Assembly (NCBI GenBank): GCA_013423325.1
Contig: BLJB01000053.1
Coordinates: forward strand, 55,704-82,698
Direction of reading: 5' to 3'
Length of the DNA stretch: 26,995 nt
DNA from: Usnea hakonensis
Taxonomy: Eukaryota; Ascomycota; Lecanoromycetes; Lecanorales; Parmeliaceae
In this document: positions 1 through 10,334 of the stretch, piece after piece
Numbering within the stretch: position 1 is the first letter of the stretch
Layout of the letters: the number at the start of each line of letters is the position of its first letter
Notes under the pieces: generated by a model
The model's input: the letters and a program-made list of their open reading frames with translations, nothing else
Database searches by the model: none
Told to the model about the DNA's origin: nothing
Program-made: the position numbers and the translations under genes

Positions 1-368
1 AGTATCGTAGCGAAGGATTTCCAAACAACCTGCAATCCTCACCAGACTTTCTGACAACCATAACGAACCCAGTCCCTTGTGTCGGGCCTGTTACTACATT
101 CGTTATAGGATTGCTGAAAATTCTGACGGCTCCCACGGCGCCATGTTTCTTCACAAGTATCGCACAAACCGAAGAATTGACCGTTCCAAAATCGGTTCCA
201 ACCGTCTCCTTGGGATCTAGGACGACATCCTCGCCAGACTAGACAGTATTAGCAAACGAAGCATCGCTGCAAACCTTGAAATCCTACCAATTGTCTAGCC
301 TTCTCCTTGAGCTTTTGATCATCGTGTGCTATGTCATCAACCGACGTTATTTGACCCTCTTGAGACAT
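1..368 (-). pseudogene. Unrecognised protein, 3' part beyond the window
   Basis: On the minus strand a frame reads from about position 262 down to the window edge. It contains peptides such as SGEDVVLDPKETVG, NSSVCAILVKKHG, VRIFSNPITNVVTGPTQG and FVMVVRKSGEDCRLF. One in-frame TAG at 241-239 falls where a Trp or Gln would fit (NTV-stop-SGED). Upstream, an ATG at 368-366 opens a second, offset frame (SVDDIAHDDQKLKEKARQLV), so an intron or indel lies around 265. The C-terminal end is outside the window. I do not recognise the family. The regular mix of hydrophobic and Gly/Thr/Val residues looks like a real folded domain rather than chance. The gene reads away from the rest of the window. Confidence 0.4.
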
Positions 369-1449
369 GAGGCTCAAAGCCTTGGAATAATAGTAGAATT
401 GGATCTGATTTGGAATTGTGCCCTGCGACTCGACACGTCCGGGATCAGATCAAGATCTCGTCGATGGTGCTACTCAGATATAAGATGTTCCTCTGAAAGG
501 CAGAGGAGAGTCACTAAAACTGGTAGAGCTGGGACATATCGGCTGTAGGACATACGTGCTTGTAGAACTGCCCTGGAGAATGACAGGGGCTTGTCTGCTC
601 TTAAGCTCAATGGGTGTAAGGTACGTGACTTGCGTAAGTAAGAGATTGGAGGGGGATGACAACTGTACGCGCCAAGCTGAATGGTAAAGCTTCGCAGCTG
701 TATATTGGATGAATCAAAGCAGCTCAGCTTACACTCACCTCGTCTGTGAGGTATTGTGTCGATGGGAGGTCGCGGAGTGAAGTTAACCTTTCGGCGTGAG
801 TGGCAATCTGCGCCTTGACGAGGCTTTTCCACAGAGGATAAGGGAGATGATGGTGTAGGGTCAAAGCGCACAGCGCAAAAGAGGCAGAGGTCAAAGTATG
901 GATGGCCTGGACGTTGATACCTAACGGACGTAGAGAGCTGTCCCTGACGAGTGCTACTGGCGGGTCTGGCTTAGCTGGATAAGCTAGTTATTACTGCTGT
1001 GAATTGCTTGCGATTGGTTTGTCAAACTTTGTGGGATCAACGATACCTTAATTCGGCTACGCTGGCTGCGGGGTTCAGTGGGCGCTAATTTAGTATTATG
1101 CATCTTGCCAAGACTTTTCTCACTATCGACCACACCATCTTCTGTCGAACCTTCCTGCAACTATCTTGTTGCTGTTTCAAATCAGCGACTATATAAAGGT
1201 CTGTTATCTTATTCCAATCGATATGGCCTACTGTCAAGTAAAGTCAATTAGTAAGAAAAGTCAGCGGCAACCTTCAGAACCCCAGGTTCTAGGTGAAGTA
1301 TTCGGGTTTTATATTTTGGGTGTCTGAGCTGATCAGTTGTAGGGAAGTAGTCTCAAGGCATTAAAAGATAGCAAGCGCCTCGTAAGAGCCTACGTCTATA
1401 AGCAATACGACAGTCTTATAAGTAGTCTTTATTCACGAGCAATTATATC
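369..1449. other. Gene-poor spacer
   Basis: No frame here reads like a conserved protein. A minus-strand ATG at 662 opens 62 Ser/Pro-rich codons (starting MSSPSNLLL) that could be a leader exon of the gene at the left edge, but nothing supports this beyond openness. A TATA-like run (TATATAAAG) sits at 1190-1198 on the plus strand, about 260 bp upstream of the DUF7924-type gene. Composition up to about 1200 is ordinary, with many CA and TG dinucleotides, unlike the TA-rich DNA that follows. Confidence 0.4.
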
Positions 1450-3088
1450 CAGGAAGTGCAGGTACCTCTTTCCCCTTCAGCAAGCAACATCCCCGAGGGC
1501 AGAAAAGTATGCGCCCTTACTGCTTCTCTTACCATGCCGTAGCGCTGACCTGTTTGAGGGACCACAGCGCCCGCAAACCCTCTATAAACCGTCCATATCC
1601 TCTCGAAAACGGAAACGAGGACAAGAAGAACAAGCTGGATATCCCTCTTTTTTTCGAACTCAGGAACAACCTCCTTTAAAGCGACTGCGAACCTCGCCGG
1701 CGTGTGATATTAGCGAGGTCAGTATTGACCTACTCTAGCATTGGGTTCAGACTGGGAAGTGGCGAAAAGAGTACTTCGAACAAGATAGCCAGGTTAGAGA
1801 ATTTTTTGAGAGGGGCAAGTCACCAAAAGAGCTGGGATAAAGAGATTGGTTATAGGAGCATGATATCAGAGAACGGTTTCGAGTAATGTACCCTTTTACT
1901 TATCTCTATTATCTCTTTGCGAGGAAGAAGTCCTTATCTTCCCTGGGCCGTAAGAAATCGTAGTCGAGCCTTCAGATACCTAGCGATCAGCTGCCACGAG
2001 AAGTCAAAAGCGCTCATTATAGGAATCCGGACTATGCAATTGAGCTTGAAGACGAAGGCAGCTACATGCGAGAATTCGGTGATGATGATGATATTCCAAA
2101 GAGTGTCAGAGATCTTTGCCGGACATTGCTGGAAACAGAACAGATGGTTCCTCCGGACTCATTATTTCGCGATGACCTATTCAAGAAAACTTGCCGGAAA
2201 ATACAAGATAGGAATGAGACCATGGTTATTCGAGATATCAGTTTACTGATTGTACCTTCCGCCCAGATATTGGCGACCTACGGCGCTACCCACCTTAATC
2301 ATGTCTACGAAACAACTAATGAAGGCTGGAATAGCGTATTCTCTTTCCCTTTATATAGAACTCGTCCACAACCCGACTTTTCCGTGGGATTCGGGCGATC
2401 CGTATTCACCCAGGACCAACTGAATAAGCTGAAACCGTTTGTGGGTAAGCCTGGCTCTAAGGTCATTACATATTTTATGGCTATAATACGAATGTACTTC
2501 CCCTTCCTTATCTACGAGGTAAAGTACGGCGCTGCCGCTCTCGATATTGCCGATCGCCAGAATACTTATAGTATAACCGTCGCTGTTAGAGCTCTTGTCG
2601 AGCTTTTTCGGTCGGTGAAGCGCGAGAAAGAGCTGGATCGAGAGATCCTCGCCTTTTCCGTCTCGCATGATTATACCGCTGTGAGAATCTATGGCCATTA
2701 CCCGGTGATTGAAGGGGACAAGACTACCTTCTATTATCACCCTATTCGTAAATTCGATTTCACCGATGGTGAAGAAAAGTGGACAGCTTACAAGTTTACT
2801 AAGAACGTGTACGATACTTATATGCCGAAACTTCATCAAAGGATCTATTCGGCTATCGATGACTTGCTAGCCGGTATTAGTTTTGACCTTTCTTAATCTG
2901 CTTCCTTCTCCTAATCTATACCTCAGAGTTTGTAGTAATCAAGCGCCGAGTCTATGTTGGGCGAAGAAGATAGCTAGTCAAGCTTGCTAGGCTTACAGGA
3001 AGTTACGCCGACTATATCGTTTACCTAGGAAACCGAGCTAGTATTTAAGAAGCTAAGGAATAAGCGAGCTGGCGGGTAGTAGCGCTGA
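1450..3088 (+). pseudogene. DUF7924-type PD-(D/E)XK-like fungal protein, RIP-damaged
   Basis: One frame runs without any indel from about 1450 to the terminal TGA at 3086-3088. The order is a basic Ser/Lys/Arg-rich head (SRKRKRGQEEQ at 1601), a linker, a globular core and a Gln/Ser-rich tail. The core has a PD motif (QPDF, Asp codon 2375-2377) and an ExK motif (YEVKYG, 2513-2530), followed by AALDIADRQN, REILAFSVSHD and IYGHYPVIEGDKT. This matches a family I remember as DUF7924, with a nuclease-like fold but no known substrate. Internal stops lie at 1736, 1838, 1853, 1961, 2894, 2912, 2933, 2936, 2975, 3026, 3077 and 3080. Most fit a former Gln codon; the tail ends with two TAG codons, then Arg and stop. 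From 1964 to 2893 there is no stop. The true start is unresolved. An ATG at 2066 would give a 276-residue core-only protein. Confidence 0.82.
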
Positions 3089-3161
3089 CTCGCGAGAAGT
3101 ATATTAAACAATTCAAGCAGTTAGTCTACTCGCCCGCTTTTATGTCATTCTACCGACTTTA

Positions 3162-3929
3162 ATGCGAAGCGGTGCAGCTTATCATCCAATAGGCAATCAC
3201 AACTGGGTCCAAAGCGACAAAACCTCAGAAAATATTGGCAACATTCGCCAAAGTCTGGCTGATAACGGCCTGTGGTATGATGCTACCAAGAGTCTGGACG
3301 GGTGCCCTGAATTTAAAGAGAAGGTGTTCAAGATCTTTAAGGAACGTCCATCCGGAATACGTGAGGAGTCTTTTAAGAAGATCTCGAAATATATGACGGA
3401 AAATGCGACGAAAAATGAGGCTATATACGTTGTAGTACTCGTAGATCCCGTTATCAAGAGCGAAAGGACTATTGCAACGAAGAAGCGCGACGCCACGGGC
3501 GAGATCCTATTCGTATCTCAAAGTTTCGAAAACGACGAAATGATCCGTGTAAGTGACGTCTAGTTCGGCCGGGGATTTTTACCTGGAAAAATGCCGAAAA
3601 AGACAGAGGATAAGCTCGGCCTCACAGATCCCAAACCAGACTACACGTTTGGTATCAAAAGGAACATGCATCCTTTACCGGGTACTGCCCCAAGCGATAA
3701 ATTCAAGGCCCTCATAGGCATTGCGCCTGGCATGTGTTGAATAATGGAGGTCTGGATCGACTGGTATTGAGTGGACTAAGGATCTATCTACTACAGGAAG
3801 AGTAGCTACATGAATGTGTGCCGTGCCAAGCCACTAGTATCGTAGGGCTGTTTGCCATTTCGCAACAGCATGGACCACCCTTTTTTCGTCATCGAGAACA
3901 AAGGATTTAGGGTTAGGGTTAGCCTGTGA
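3162..3929 (+). pseudogene. Second PD-(D/E)XK-like fungal protein, truncated at a telomeric tract
   Basis: ATG at 3162 opens 133 codons ending at an in-frame TAG (3561-3563). The same frame continues with FGRGFLPGKMPKK, LTDPKPDYTFGIKRN and ALIGIAPG. A plausible intron (GT at 3734, AG at 3868, 135 bp) joins this in frame to MDHPFFVIENKGF. PKPDY (Asp 3639-3641) and VIENKG (Glu 3894, Lys 3900) form a PD...ExK pair, as in fungal proteins with the PD-(D/E)XK-like fold. After the ExK the family normally continues with a long helical part. Here the frame runs straight into TTAGGG repeats and stops at 3927-3929. It lies 73 bp behind the DUF7924-type gene on the same strand. Its upstream boundary is uncertain, and activity cannot be inferred. 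Confidence 0.6.
3907..3922 (+). repeat. Interstitial telomere-type tract (TTAGGG, 2.7 units)
   Basis: Sixteen bases, TTAGGGTTAGGGTTAG, match the standard filamentous-fungal telomere repeat exactly. The tract begins inside the codons for Gly-Phe-Arg just after the ExK motif of the preceding gene, and unrelated sequence follows it. No second perfect tract was seen in the window. Confidence 0.85.
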
Positions 3930-4140
3930 AGTAATCCCACATTACAATCTTACTGTTTAGACAGCAATCATCCATTTTGCGTGGCGGGGGCAATATATTT
4001 CGAATAATGACTATTCCAATTTTTACTAAGATGGAACCATAAGGCTCCTCGACCCTATTGCGTAATACCCTGAGAATCTTCGTCCCTCGTAATATTAATG
4101 TATGTCGTCCCCACAATCTGCCTATCCGTCCAAGTTACCT

Positions 4141-5406
4141 CTAGTCGTCATTTACCTGGCTTGCTATCTTCCGTCCTGTCGCGCTTACGGAAGCCTTTGT
4201 GCGGCCCGGAGGTATAGGTGTAGATATTAGGGTGGTGCTATCGTCGCCGTTAAAGGGCGTCTTGCGGCGCTTGTAACTGTAGTGAGATTCTGAAGTGCTG
4301 GATTTGAAGAAAAATTTCTTGGCCTAAGGGCTGAGGGTAGGAATCGAACCGGTGATATAGACAACGTATATCTCCACCCTGGTGAGTTTTTAGCGCACGA
4401 AACGGTTTGAGGTAGTGGCGGATAGTTCTTACGTATTCCAGGTGATGAGGTAAGGTAGGTCGTCTGATGAGAGTGAGTTTTAGGGTATTAGCGTTTTGCG
4501 TTTGGTCTTTTTCTTATAAGTGATATCGGTAGTATTACTAAGATGGTGAAGGTTGCTTGTTTTCACTACCGAGGCTACGGCCGCTCTGACGGTTTATTAA
4601 GCCGTTATACTGGGAGTATGGGTGGGCTGACTTATAGTAAACCAAATCCGAAAAGTATATATATCAGAATCTTCTTTGCGATTTTCATTTGTAGGTTCTA
4701 GAACATCATTATCGGGTATACCACGAGGCATATGTCGGTGAAAGCAGAGAGACCTGAATCATGTAAGTAGAAGCTATGTTGCTTTGAGCCTATATGGTTT
4801 ATGGCTTACTGCCCTGGAAGAGGGCGAAATCCTTATTCCTAGTTCGGCCGCTATAACTACCAGGGATTGCTTCGTCCTATAGTTTCTCTAATGGCGAGTA
4901 TTGGGTTAAGATGAAAGCTATTAAGACAATAGTCGATGCGATTTGAAGTAAGCCGAGGGTCTATAGGTACATAAGATTAGCTCTGGCATAGATAGGCCCA
5001 TGAAATATGGTTAGAGTCAGATATATTATAATAGCGACTTTGCCGGCTGTGTTGGTGTATAGTTGGAGGATCTGCGCTATCCAGCTCTATTTGAGACTAT
5101 ATATAATTTGTGCAGGGTCCAGGTTTTCGATATGTCGGCCTATGCCATGATATACGGATAGCGTCGTGAAGACTTGGCTGGTCATCGCTATGAGCTAAGA
5201 TTCGTTGTTAGAGCGAGGCGGGATTAGGGAGAGTCTGGAATATCAACGAAGGTGAAGAGGGTAACGAAGGTATCCGGTCTTATGGAGCGAAGGATGAAGA
5301 TATTAGTACCTATACGTATGCCGCAAATAAGGAAAGAGATTGCAGATAATGTTAAAGATATAGTATTCAATATAATACCTTGATTCGAGCCTCTGGTGGA
5401 TGACAT
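4141..5406 (-). pseudogene. Rhodopsin-domain (fungal, 7-TM) membrane protein, RIP-damaged
   Basis: Minus strand, ATG at 5406 (MSSTRGSNQG). Exon 1 carries the first membrane segment (ISLTLSAISFLICGIRI, then FILRSIRPD). An intron with ends 5247/5195 and branch CTCTAAC leads to exon 2: VYHGIGRHIENLDPAQ, LQLYTNTAGKVAIIIYL, IASTIVLIAFILTQYSPLEKL, DEAIPGSYSG. A second intron (4809/4754, GTAAGC...TTCAG) restores the frame into SAFTDICLVVYPI and QMKIAKKILIYILFGFGLL. The end reads VEIYVVYITGSIPTLSP and finishes at TAG 4143-4141. This is the fungal rhodopsin-domain integral membrane family, function mostly unknown. At least six internal stops replace Trp or Gln, for example EKL-stop-DEA where Trp is usual, and Cys is replaced by Tyr in GSYSG. 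One or two 3' introns could not be placed. Confidence 0.82.
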
Positions 5407-5433
5407 GATAGCCGTATATATCGTATTGCCCAA

Positions 5434-5957
5434 GTTGCGAAGAGAGAAGCGAGCAATATAGCAGGATAAGAAGAGGTCATCTTGGCCTCTATAAATAAAC
5501 GAGTCAGTAGTAAGGTCTATAGTTCAGGCACATAAAATCGAGAACTAGCGGCAATGCGAGGATTTACCGTAGTCGCGGGAACTTCTAGACGGATAACACA
5601 AGGTGTCCGATGGCGCCGTTCGTGCCAAGTAGAAAGCTAGGTACGACGACGACGATGGTATACCCTGCTAGCCCGTGGTGGAGATGAGCACTGTTGCAAG
5701 GATCTCTAGCTTGAGAGATGGTTGCAATTGCCTTGCGAGCAGTGATCCATCGTGCATATGGCTTGTATAAGGTAGGCGGTACTGTCTCTCAATTATATTG
5801 AGTTTTTCGCTAAGAGAAAGCTAATTCCGCTTAAACTATCATCCTACTCCCGTGTTCAGTAGACTGTAACCTAGCTAGGCCGGTAAATAATAAATAAAAT
5901 ATAACCCTCTCGCAAGTCAATATTGGATCCCTTCATTTGGTTTGCCAACTATACCCA
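5434..5957. other. Divergent spacer
   Basis: This separates the minus-strand rhodopsin-domain gene from the plus-strand O-methyltransferase and should have held both promoters. I see only TA-rich sequence, a short CGACGACGACGAT run near 5645 and no conserved ORF. Confidence 0.4.
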
Positions 5958-7377
5958 ATGTCTTCTCTAAACACTCTGATTGGTATTATTAACGATGTCG
6001 CCGTTATAGCATAGGCTGATGCTGGATAGTGTGACCCCGAGGCTTATGCGACCCTGCTACAATGCGTCCAGAGACTAATACTGGCGGTCGAAAAGCTATT
6101 AGAGACTGCTAAACGATTACTGTATCAAGTGAGCAATTTCCACGATAATCGTATAGTAGATGGTATTGATTGATAAATCTGACTTTGCTAATTATAGCCA
6201 CCTATCAATATTGCTATCCGGGTAGCAGCCGAATTAGGCTTTTTCGAATCTGTGGATGCTGCGAACCGCAGTCTAATCTGCGCTCGAGAGATAGCCGACT
6301 CTAGAAAAGTCGATGAGCTCCTTGTCGGTACGACGGTACCGCTGCTTTGATGCGAGATGAGGAACTTCTACTAATAGTATGTAGTTCGCATTATGCGCGT
6401 CCTGACGGCTGTGGGTATCTGCGATGAATCTGGTCGCTGCGAATACTCGCCTAATCGTATCACCCACGAATTTATATTAGGCGGGCTTGGGGATGGCGTC
6501 AAGTGCATGTTTGTGACACGTGGCGTGAACTTTCGAGCGAGCTTGCTAATGTTGGTATAGCTACGATACTGTCATGCTAGCCGCTGCTAGCATGGTCGAG
6601 TCTCTGGCACGTACCGGGCCCCACGTCCCCTAGACCCCACAAGCGACCGCCTTCGCATATGCCGAGAAAGAAACTCTATTTGAATGGATAAAGAAAAATC
6701 CGGAGTAGCGAAAATACTTTGATAATTACATGGTAGTACGCCGCAAAGAAATACCCCGGTGGTTCGAGATCTTTCCAATTATAGAAGAATTTAAGACCGA
6801 GCTGCGTTCCGGTCCGCAAGACGTCTTAATAGTGGATATTGGAGCTAGCCACGGACATGATTTGGTGCTCTTCAAGGAGTAGCACTAAGATCTTTATGGA
6901 CGTTACATCCTTCAAGACCTGCGCGAAACGATTGAATCTATACAACATCCGTTTCCTAATATCGAGCCGATGATTCACGACTTTTTTGCCCCTCAGCCTG
7001 TCGTCGGTATATACGTAAACTTGGAGGCTAGAATGGCTGGCTAATTACGACATTATTTCCTAGGTTCCCGTATCTACTATTTCGGCACCGTATATCACGA
7101 CTAGGCGGACGAGCCCTGTATCGAGTTCCTTACTAATACTGCTAAGGCGATAAAGAGGGAGTACTTAACTCTCCTAATCTATAATTATGTTATGCCGGAG
7201 ATAGGAGCATCGATCCGCGCAGCTGCGATAGATGTGTAGATGATGAGTTTATTTGCTGGGATGGAAAGAACGGAAAGTCAATGGCGAGTTATTCTCGACG
7301 CGAGCGGATTGAAGTTGGTGCAGGTTTGGTACTTAGTAGCGAAATCCGAGTCTGTAATAGAGGCCAAGTTGAAATAG
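5958..7377 (+). pseudogene. COMT-like SAM-dependent O-methyltransferase, RIP-damaged
   Basis: ATG at 5958. Removing four introns (6129-6197, 6328-6384, 6509-6560, 7007-7063; each GT...AG, with a CTAAT branch near the 3' end) leaves exactly 395 codons in one frame. That is the normal size for fungal Methyltransf_2 enzymes, which methylate phenolic or polyketide hydroxyls using SAM. Visible landmarks are an N-terminal helical half (AAELGFFESVDAANRS), LLVVRIMRVLTAVGICDE, the SAM loop VDIGASHGHD, then DFFAPQPVV, RIYYFGTVYHD and the C-terminal FAGMERTESQWR. Eight internal stops lie at 6012, 6027, 6631, 6706, 6880, 6886, 7102 and 7237. The one at 7102 sits at the Trp of the usual HDW motif, which holds the catalytic His. 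No indel is needed, so decay was by transitions only. The MFS transporter follows 533 bp downstream in the same direction. Confidence 0.9.
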
Positions 7378-7910
7378 ACTGGGTACGACAGTCGATGACG
7401 AGAAAAACCAATCTTATTGTCTACTAAAGTTTGGCCGCAAGACAATGACGAATGTAATGTTACCAACTCTGATTGTTAATTATTACAACCTCTCATTGAG
7501 CATCTATTTAAGAAACGCGCGGGAAACGTGGGGGGGAGACGTGCTGATCCATGACATCATGACGGAGCTAGTTGAATCCGGACCGGGATCTTATCTTGCA
7601 ATCGAATGCCGTGTGGAAAGCGGAGCAAACCCGATGCTCCATCAAAGAGCTCTTGCATAAGCGTCTGCAACGTAAGGCAGATGCCTGCGCTACCCTGCGC
7701 CACGTACATGGGTAGCACCGTCGTCCCCCTTGCCTCTTCAGTTGCTGTACTGGCGATGGTAGACCCTTCGATTGATTACCTCTGGTGATTAGGTCTCGCA
7801 TTTCACGTAATGAAATGTGGCAAGGCGGCGCGCAGGGGTTTCGCCGCAAGCCTCCCCTCTCCCCTTTCTGTCTGGACATTCTCGCACTTTCACTTTTAAT
7901 ACATCCAAAA
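7378..7910. other. Spacer and probable MFS promoter region
   Basis: Short open stretches occur on both strands, but none resembles a protein family. From about 7440 the DNA changes: CA and TG are plentiful, TA is scarce and G+C is higher. This un-mutated character continues into the first MFS exon. The run at 7870-7910 before the ATG is pyrimidine-rich, as is common in fungal 5' leaders. Confidence 0.45.
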
Positions 7911-9669
7911 ATGGCTGCAAATCCAGATCACGAGAAGGGCATCCAAACCACAGACAGCGAGACCTTCTCCGGCGACAGCAATCATACCAAATTCGGCTCT
8001 TGTCAACCTGGAGTGCTGAAGACGACCCATGACGGCCACACAGTACTCGACCCGCAGCGCAGCGATGGTAATGACCCTCTGAACTGGAGCCAACCTAAGA
8101 AGACGGCTATCCTCTTGATCGTGTCGGCCACGGCGTTTTTGGCAGATTTTGGCAGCTCCGTGGGCGCGGTAACCTCGGTTGTGCAGTCCAATCTGCTGTG
8201 AGTGCTGTCTGTCTGTTATCGATTCCGTAACTCTTTAGACTGGATCTGGTTGTTGATGTATTTTATTGCGTAGGCCTTATGGTGAATGGGATATCCCGTA
8301 GACGACTGTTAATCACTTATTGGTCGGCAACCTTTTCATGCTCGGAGCCGGGGGCATAGTGGTTATCGTATTTTCGACCTACTTTGGACGGGCGCCGGTG
8401 TTGTTCTGGTTCTTGACCATTGCCGTCCCCACGGCGGCTTGGTGTGGTGCCGCTGTCATATTTGATTTATTTATGGCAGCACGTATCGTCAATGGATTTT
8501 TCTCTACCGTTGGGCAAGCTGTCCGCATTCTTTCCATTTTTTCCCCTTCAAATTGAAGACTTACAGGACGATAGGGCGGCTTGATATTTATTAATGATAT
8601 TTTCTTCTTTCACGAACATCCGTAAATCTATCTTTAATGGTTTAACCGAATACTTGCTGACTGATAAAGTCGAAAAATAAATATATGGTCTGGCTTTATC
8701 GTCCTCTCTCCTTATCTCGGCCCATTCTGCGCCTCTTTTATCGTGTGGAAAAGTACCTAGCGATGGGTCTTCTACCTCGTATCTATAGCTTCGGCGTTTT
8801 GTTGGCTCCTAGTCCTCGCCTTCGTTGATGAGACGTTCTACGACCGTCAGATTTTGAGTCATTAGCAACCCGAGCGGAGATCAAGAATATTACGCCTCGT
8901 CGGTGTTGAGCAATGGAAGACTCGACATTAAAGGTCGTTATTGAAGGGTGTATTGCTTCGTCCAATTATCGCTATTCTTAAGATCCCACTACTCCTCAGC
9001 TTCCTCTACTACGTCTTTACCTTCGCCTGGGTTATAGGCCTTAATACCCAAATCTCTGTCTTCCTGAGTAACCCTAAGCTCTACGCCTTTACCGATAAAG
9101 ACCTAGGTATCCTATCCGTCGTCAGGATACCGCATTAACTTAAAGCTAACTGTATGCCAGGCCTCTTCTACTTCGCCCCTATCGTTGCGACGATCCTCGC
9201 AGAAATCGCCGGTCATTGGGTTCATGACCTTGCTGGCACCGTTTATACCCGTTACAGCGGCCGCTTCGAGCCTGAATCCCGCCTCCTCCCGATCTACTTC
9301 GCCACCCCTATTATGATAATCGGTATCGTGCTCATCGGCTACGGCCTACAACGCGTATGGCACTATATGGCGATTGCGGTGAGTATGGGTCTTTTCGTAT
9401 TCGGCGTTATGATCGTTACGACTGCTGTCAACGCCTACGTGCTTGACTCGTATCCTGAGGCTCCGGGGGAGGTATCGGCGTGGATTAATGCTGGGAGGAC
9501 TGTGGGCGGCTTTGTTATCACCTACTTTGAGATTGAGTGGGCGGCCGCGGAGGGGACGGCGAAGAGTTTAGGGATCCAGGCCGCCGTTGTAGCGGTGGCG
9601 GTGGTGGTGTTTGTGCTACCGTTGCAAGTGTGGGGAAAGCAAATGAGGCTGAAGCAGGGGAAAAATTGA
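7911..9669 (+). pseudogene. MFS transporter, RIP-damaged in the middle
   Basis: ATG at 7911; exons 7911-8197, 8274-8520, 8575-8621 and 8670-9669 add up to exactly 527 codons. Introns are 76, 54 and 48 bp with GT...AG ends; the third has a CTGAC branch. The N-terminus carries the fungal MFS signature DPLNWSQPKK. TM1 follows (AILLIVSATAFLADFGSS), then the loop FSTYFGRAPVLF, ARIVNGFFSTVGQ, WRW-type RWVFYLVSI, the large central loop (VDETFYDRQ, RRSRILRLVG), LLLSFLYYVFTFAWVIGL, and the C-terminal half with TTAVNAYVLDSYPEAPGE and INAGRTVGGF. It should be a 12-TM plasma-membrane drug or metabolite porter of the DHA type. In-frame stops: 8299, 8758 (first Trp of WRW), 8863, 8929, 9136. Exon 1 and the last 530 bp are stop-free and read cleanly. 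Confidence 0.9.
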
Positions 9670-10334
9670 ATTCAAATTGGCCTTCCATTGAGTATAGAGG
9701 AAGATTTTACCGAGACACTTAGCGCCTCAAGAACACAACGCCAGCGTGTGCTCGGAGAGCAACACGTTCAGTGGAGGTCATCAAACTCCTCCTCATACTC
9801 GGGCCCCAATGACTGATATTTCTGCGAAACAAAGAGGTGGACAAGACGACTTGCAAGGCGAGCCCTTGACGATTGTGGTTTTTTGGGGACAAGGCACTTC
9901 TCGTCCGATGTTTGTTTTGCTTCTTTATACGAGGGAGGTTCCCAGTGGCCGTTACTACGGATGTCGAAATTCTGTTCTAGCCAGGGACCTCTCCCGCTGG
10001 GACAGGTCTCCTTAAACTTTCGATCTCGAATCCGAATGAAAATAATCAAGTACATCCTAGAAAAGTTAATCGAGCGTCTTGACGACATCGAGAAAGAATT
10101 ATACCTGATCTCCTTGTCGCTTTTTCTCTGCTTCTCTGATTTTTGTGCGACGAGGGTGAGTTATTTGCAATGCCAGCTATAAGATAGATTCATGTCCAGA
10201 AATGGAACGGGTCCGTTTTTGGGTTAGAGAAGCTCATGCGGGTGTTCCATTATCGGGCTTATCGCAAGCCGAAACACTTTAAGGAAGGGTTTGTGACTGC
10301 TGAATGCACCATCAATGTGCCTATAACCATAATC
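9670..10334. other. Spacer between MFS and Ser/Thr-rich gene
   Basis: About 665 bp with ordinary CA and TG content. A minus-strand frame of 106 codons (10088-9768) is open but has no recognisable motif, and I treat it as chance. The plus frame of the next gene stays open back to 10236, so its true start may lie in 10236-10335. Confidence 0.4.

Noticed and set aside
1190..1198. TATATAAAG as a core promoter
   Set aside because: RIP-rich DNA is full of TA runs; distance and start of the downstream gene are not fixed, so it is not listed as a regulatory feature.
2351..2839. 162-codon antisense open stretch within the DUF7924-type gene
   Set aside because: The sense frame carries the conserved PD and ExK motifs; the antisense frame has no family signature.
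2930..3160. Possible transposase fragment downstream of the DUF7924-type gene
   Set aside because: Up to 3088 it is the same gene's Gln/Ser-rich tail once stops are read as former Gln; the remaining 73 bp are too short to assign.
4335..4355. tRNA-like B box (GGTTCGATTCC on the minus strand)
   Set aside because: No matching T-stem, A box or cloverleaf. The bases are codons of the ITGSIPTL motif of the rhodopsin-domain gene.
6573..6594. Perfect 9-bp inverted repeat with 4-bp loop (CATGCTAGC...GCTAGCATG)
   Set aside because: It lies inside an exon of the O-methyltransferase, coding for VMLAAASM; no T-run or other terminator context.
5224..7660. Assorted short open stretches at 6273-6467, 6587-6778, 7278-7466 and 7445-7660
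   Set aside because: Those at 6273-7466 are antisense shadows of the O-methyltransferase. The one at 7445-7660 lies in the spacer and has no recognisable protein character.
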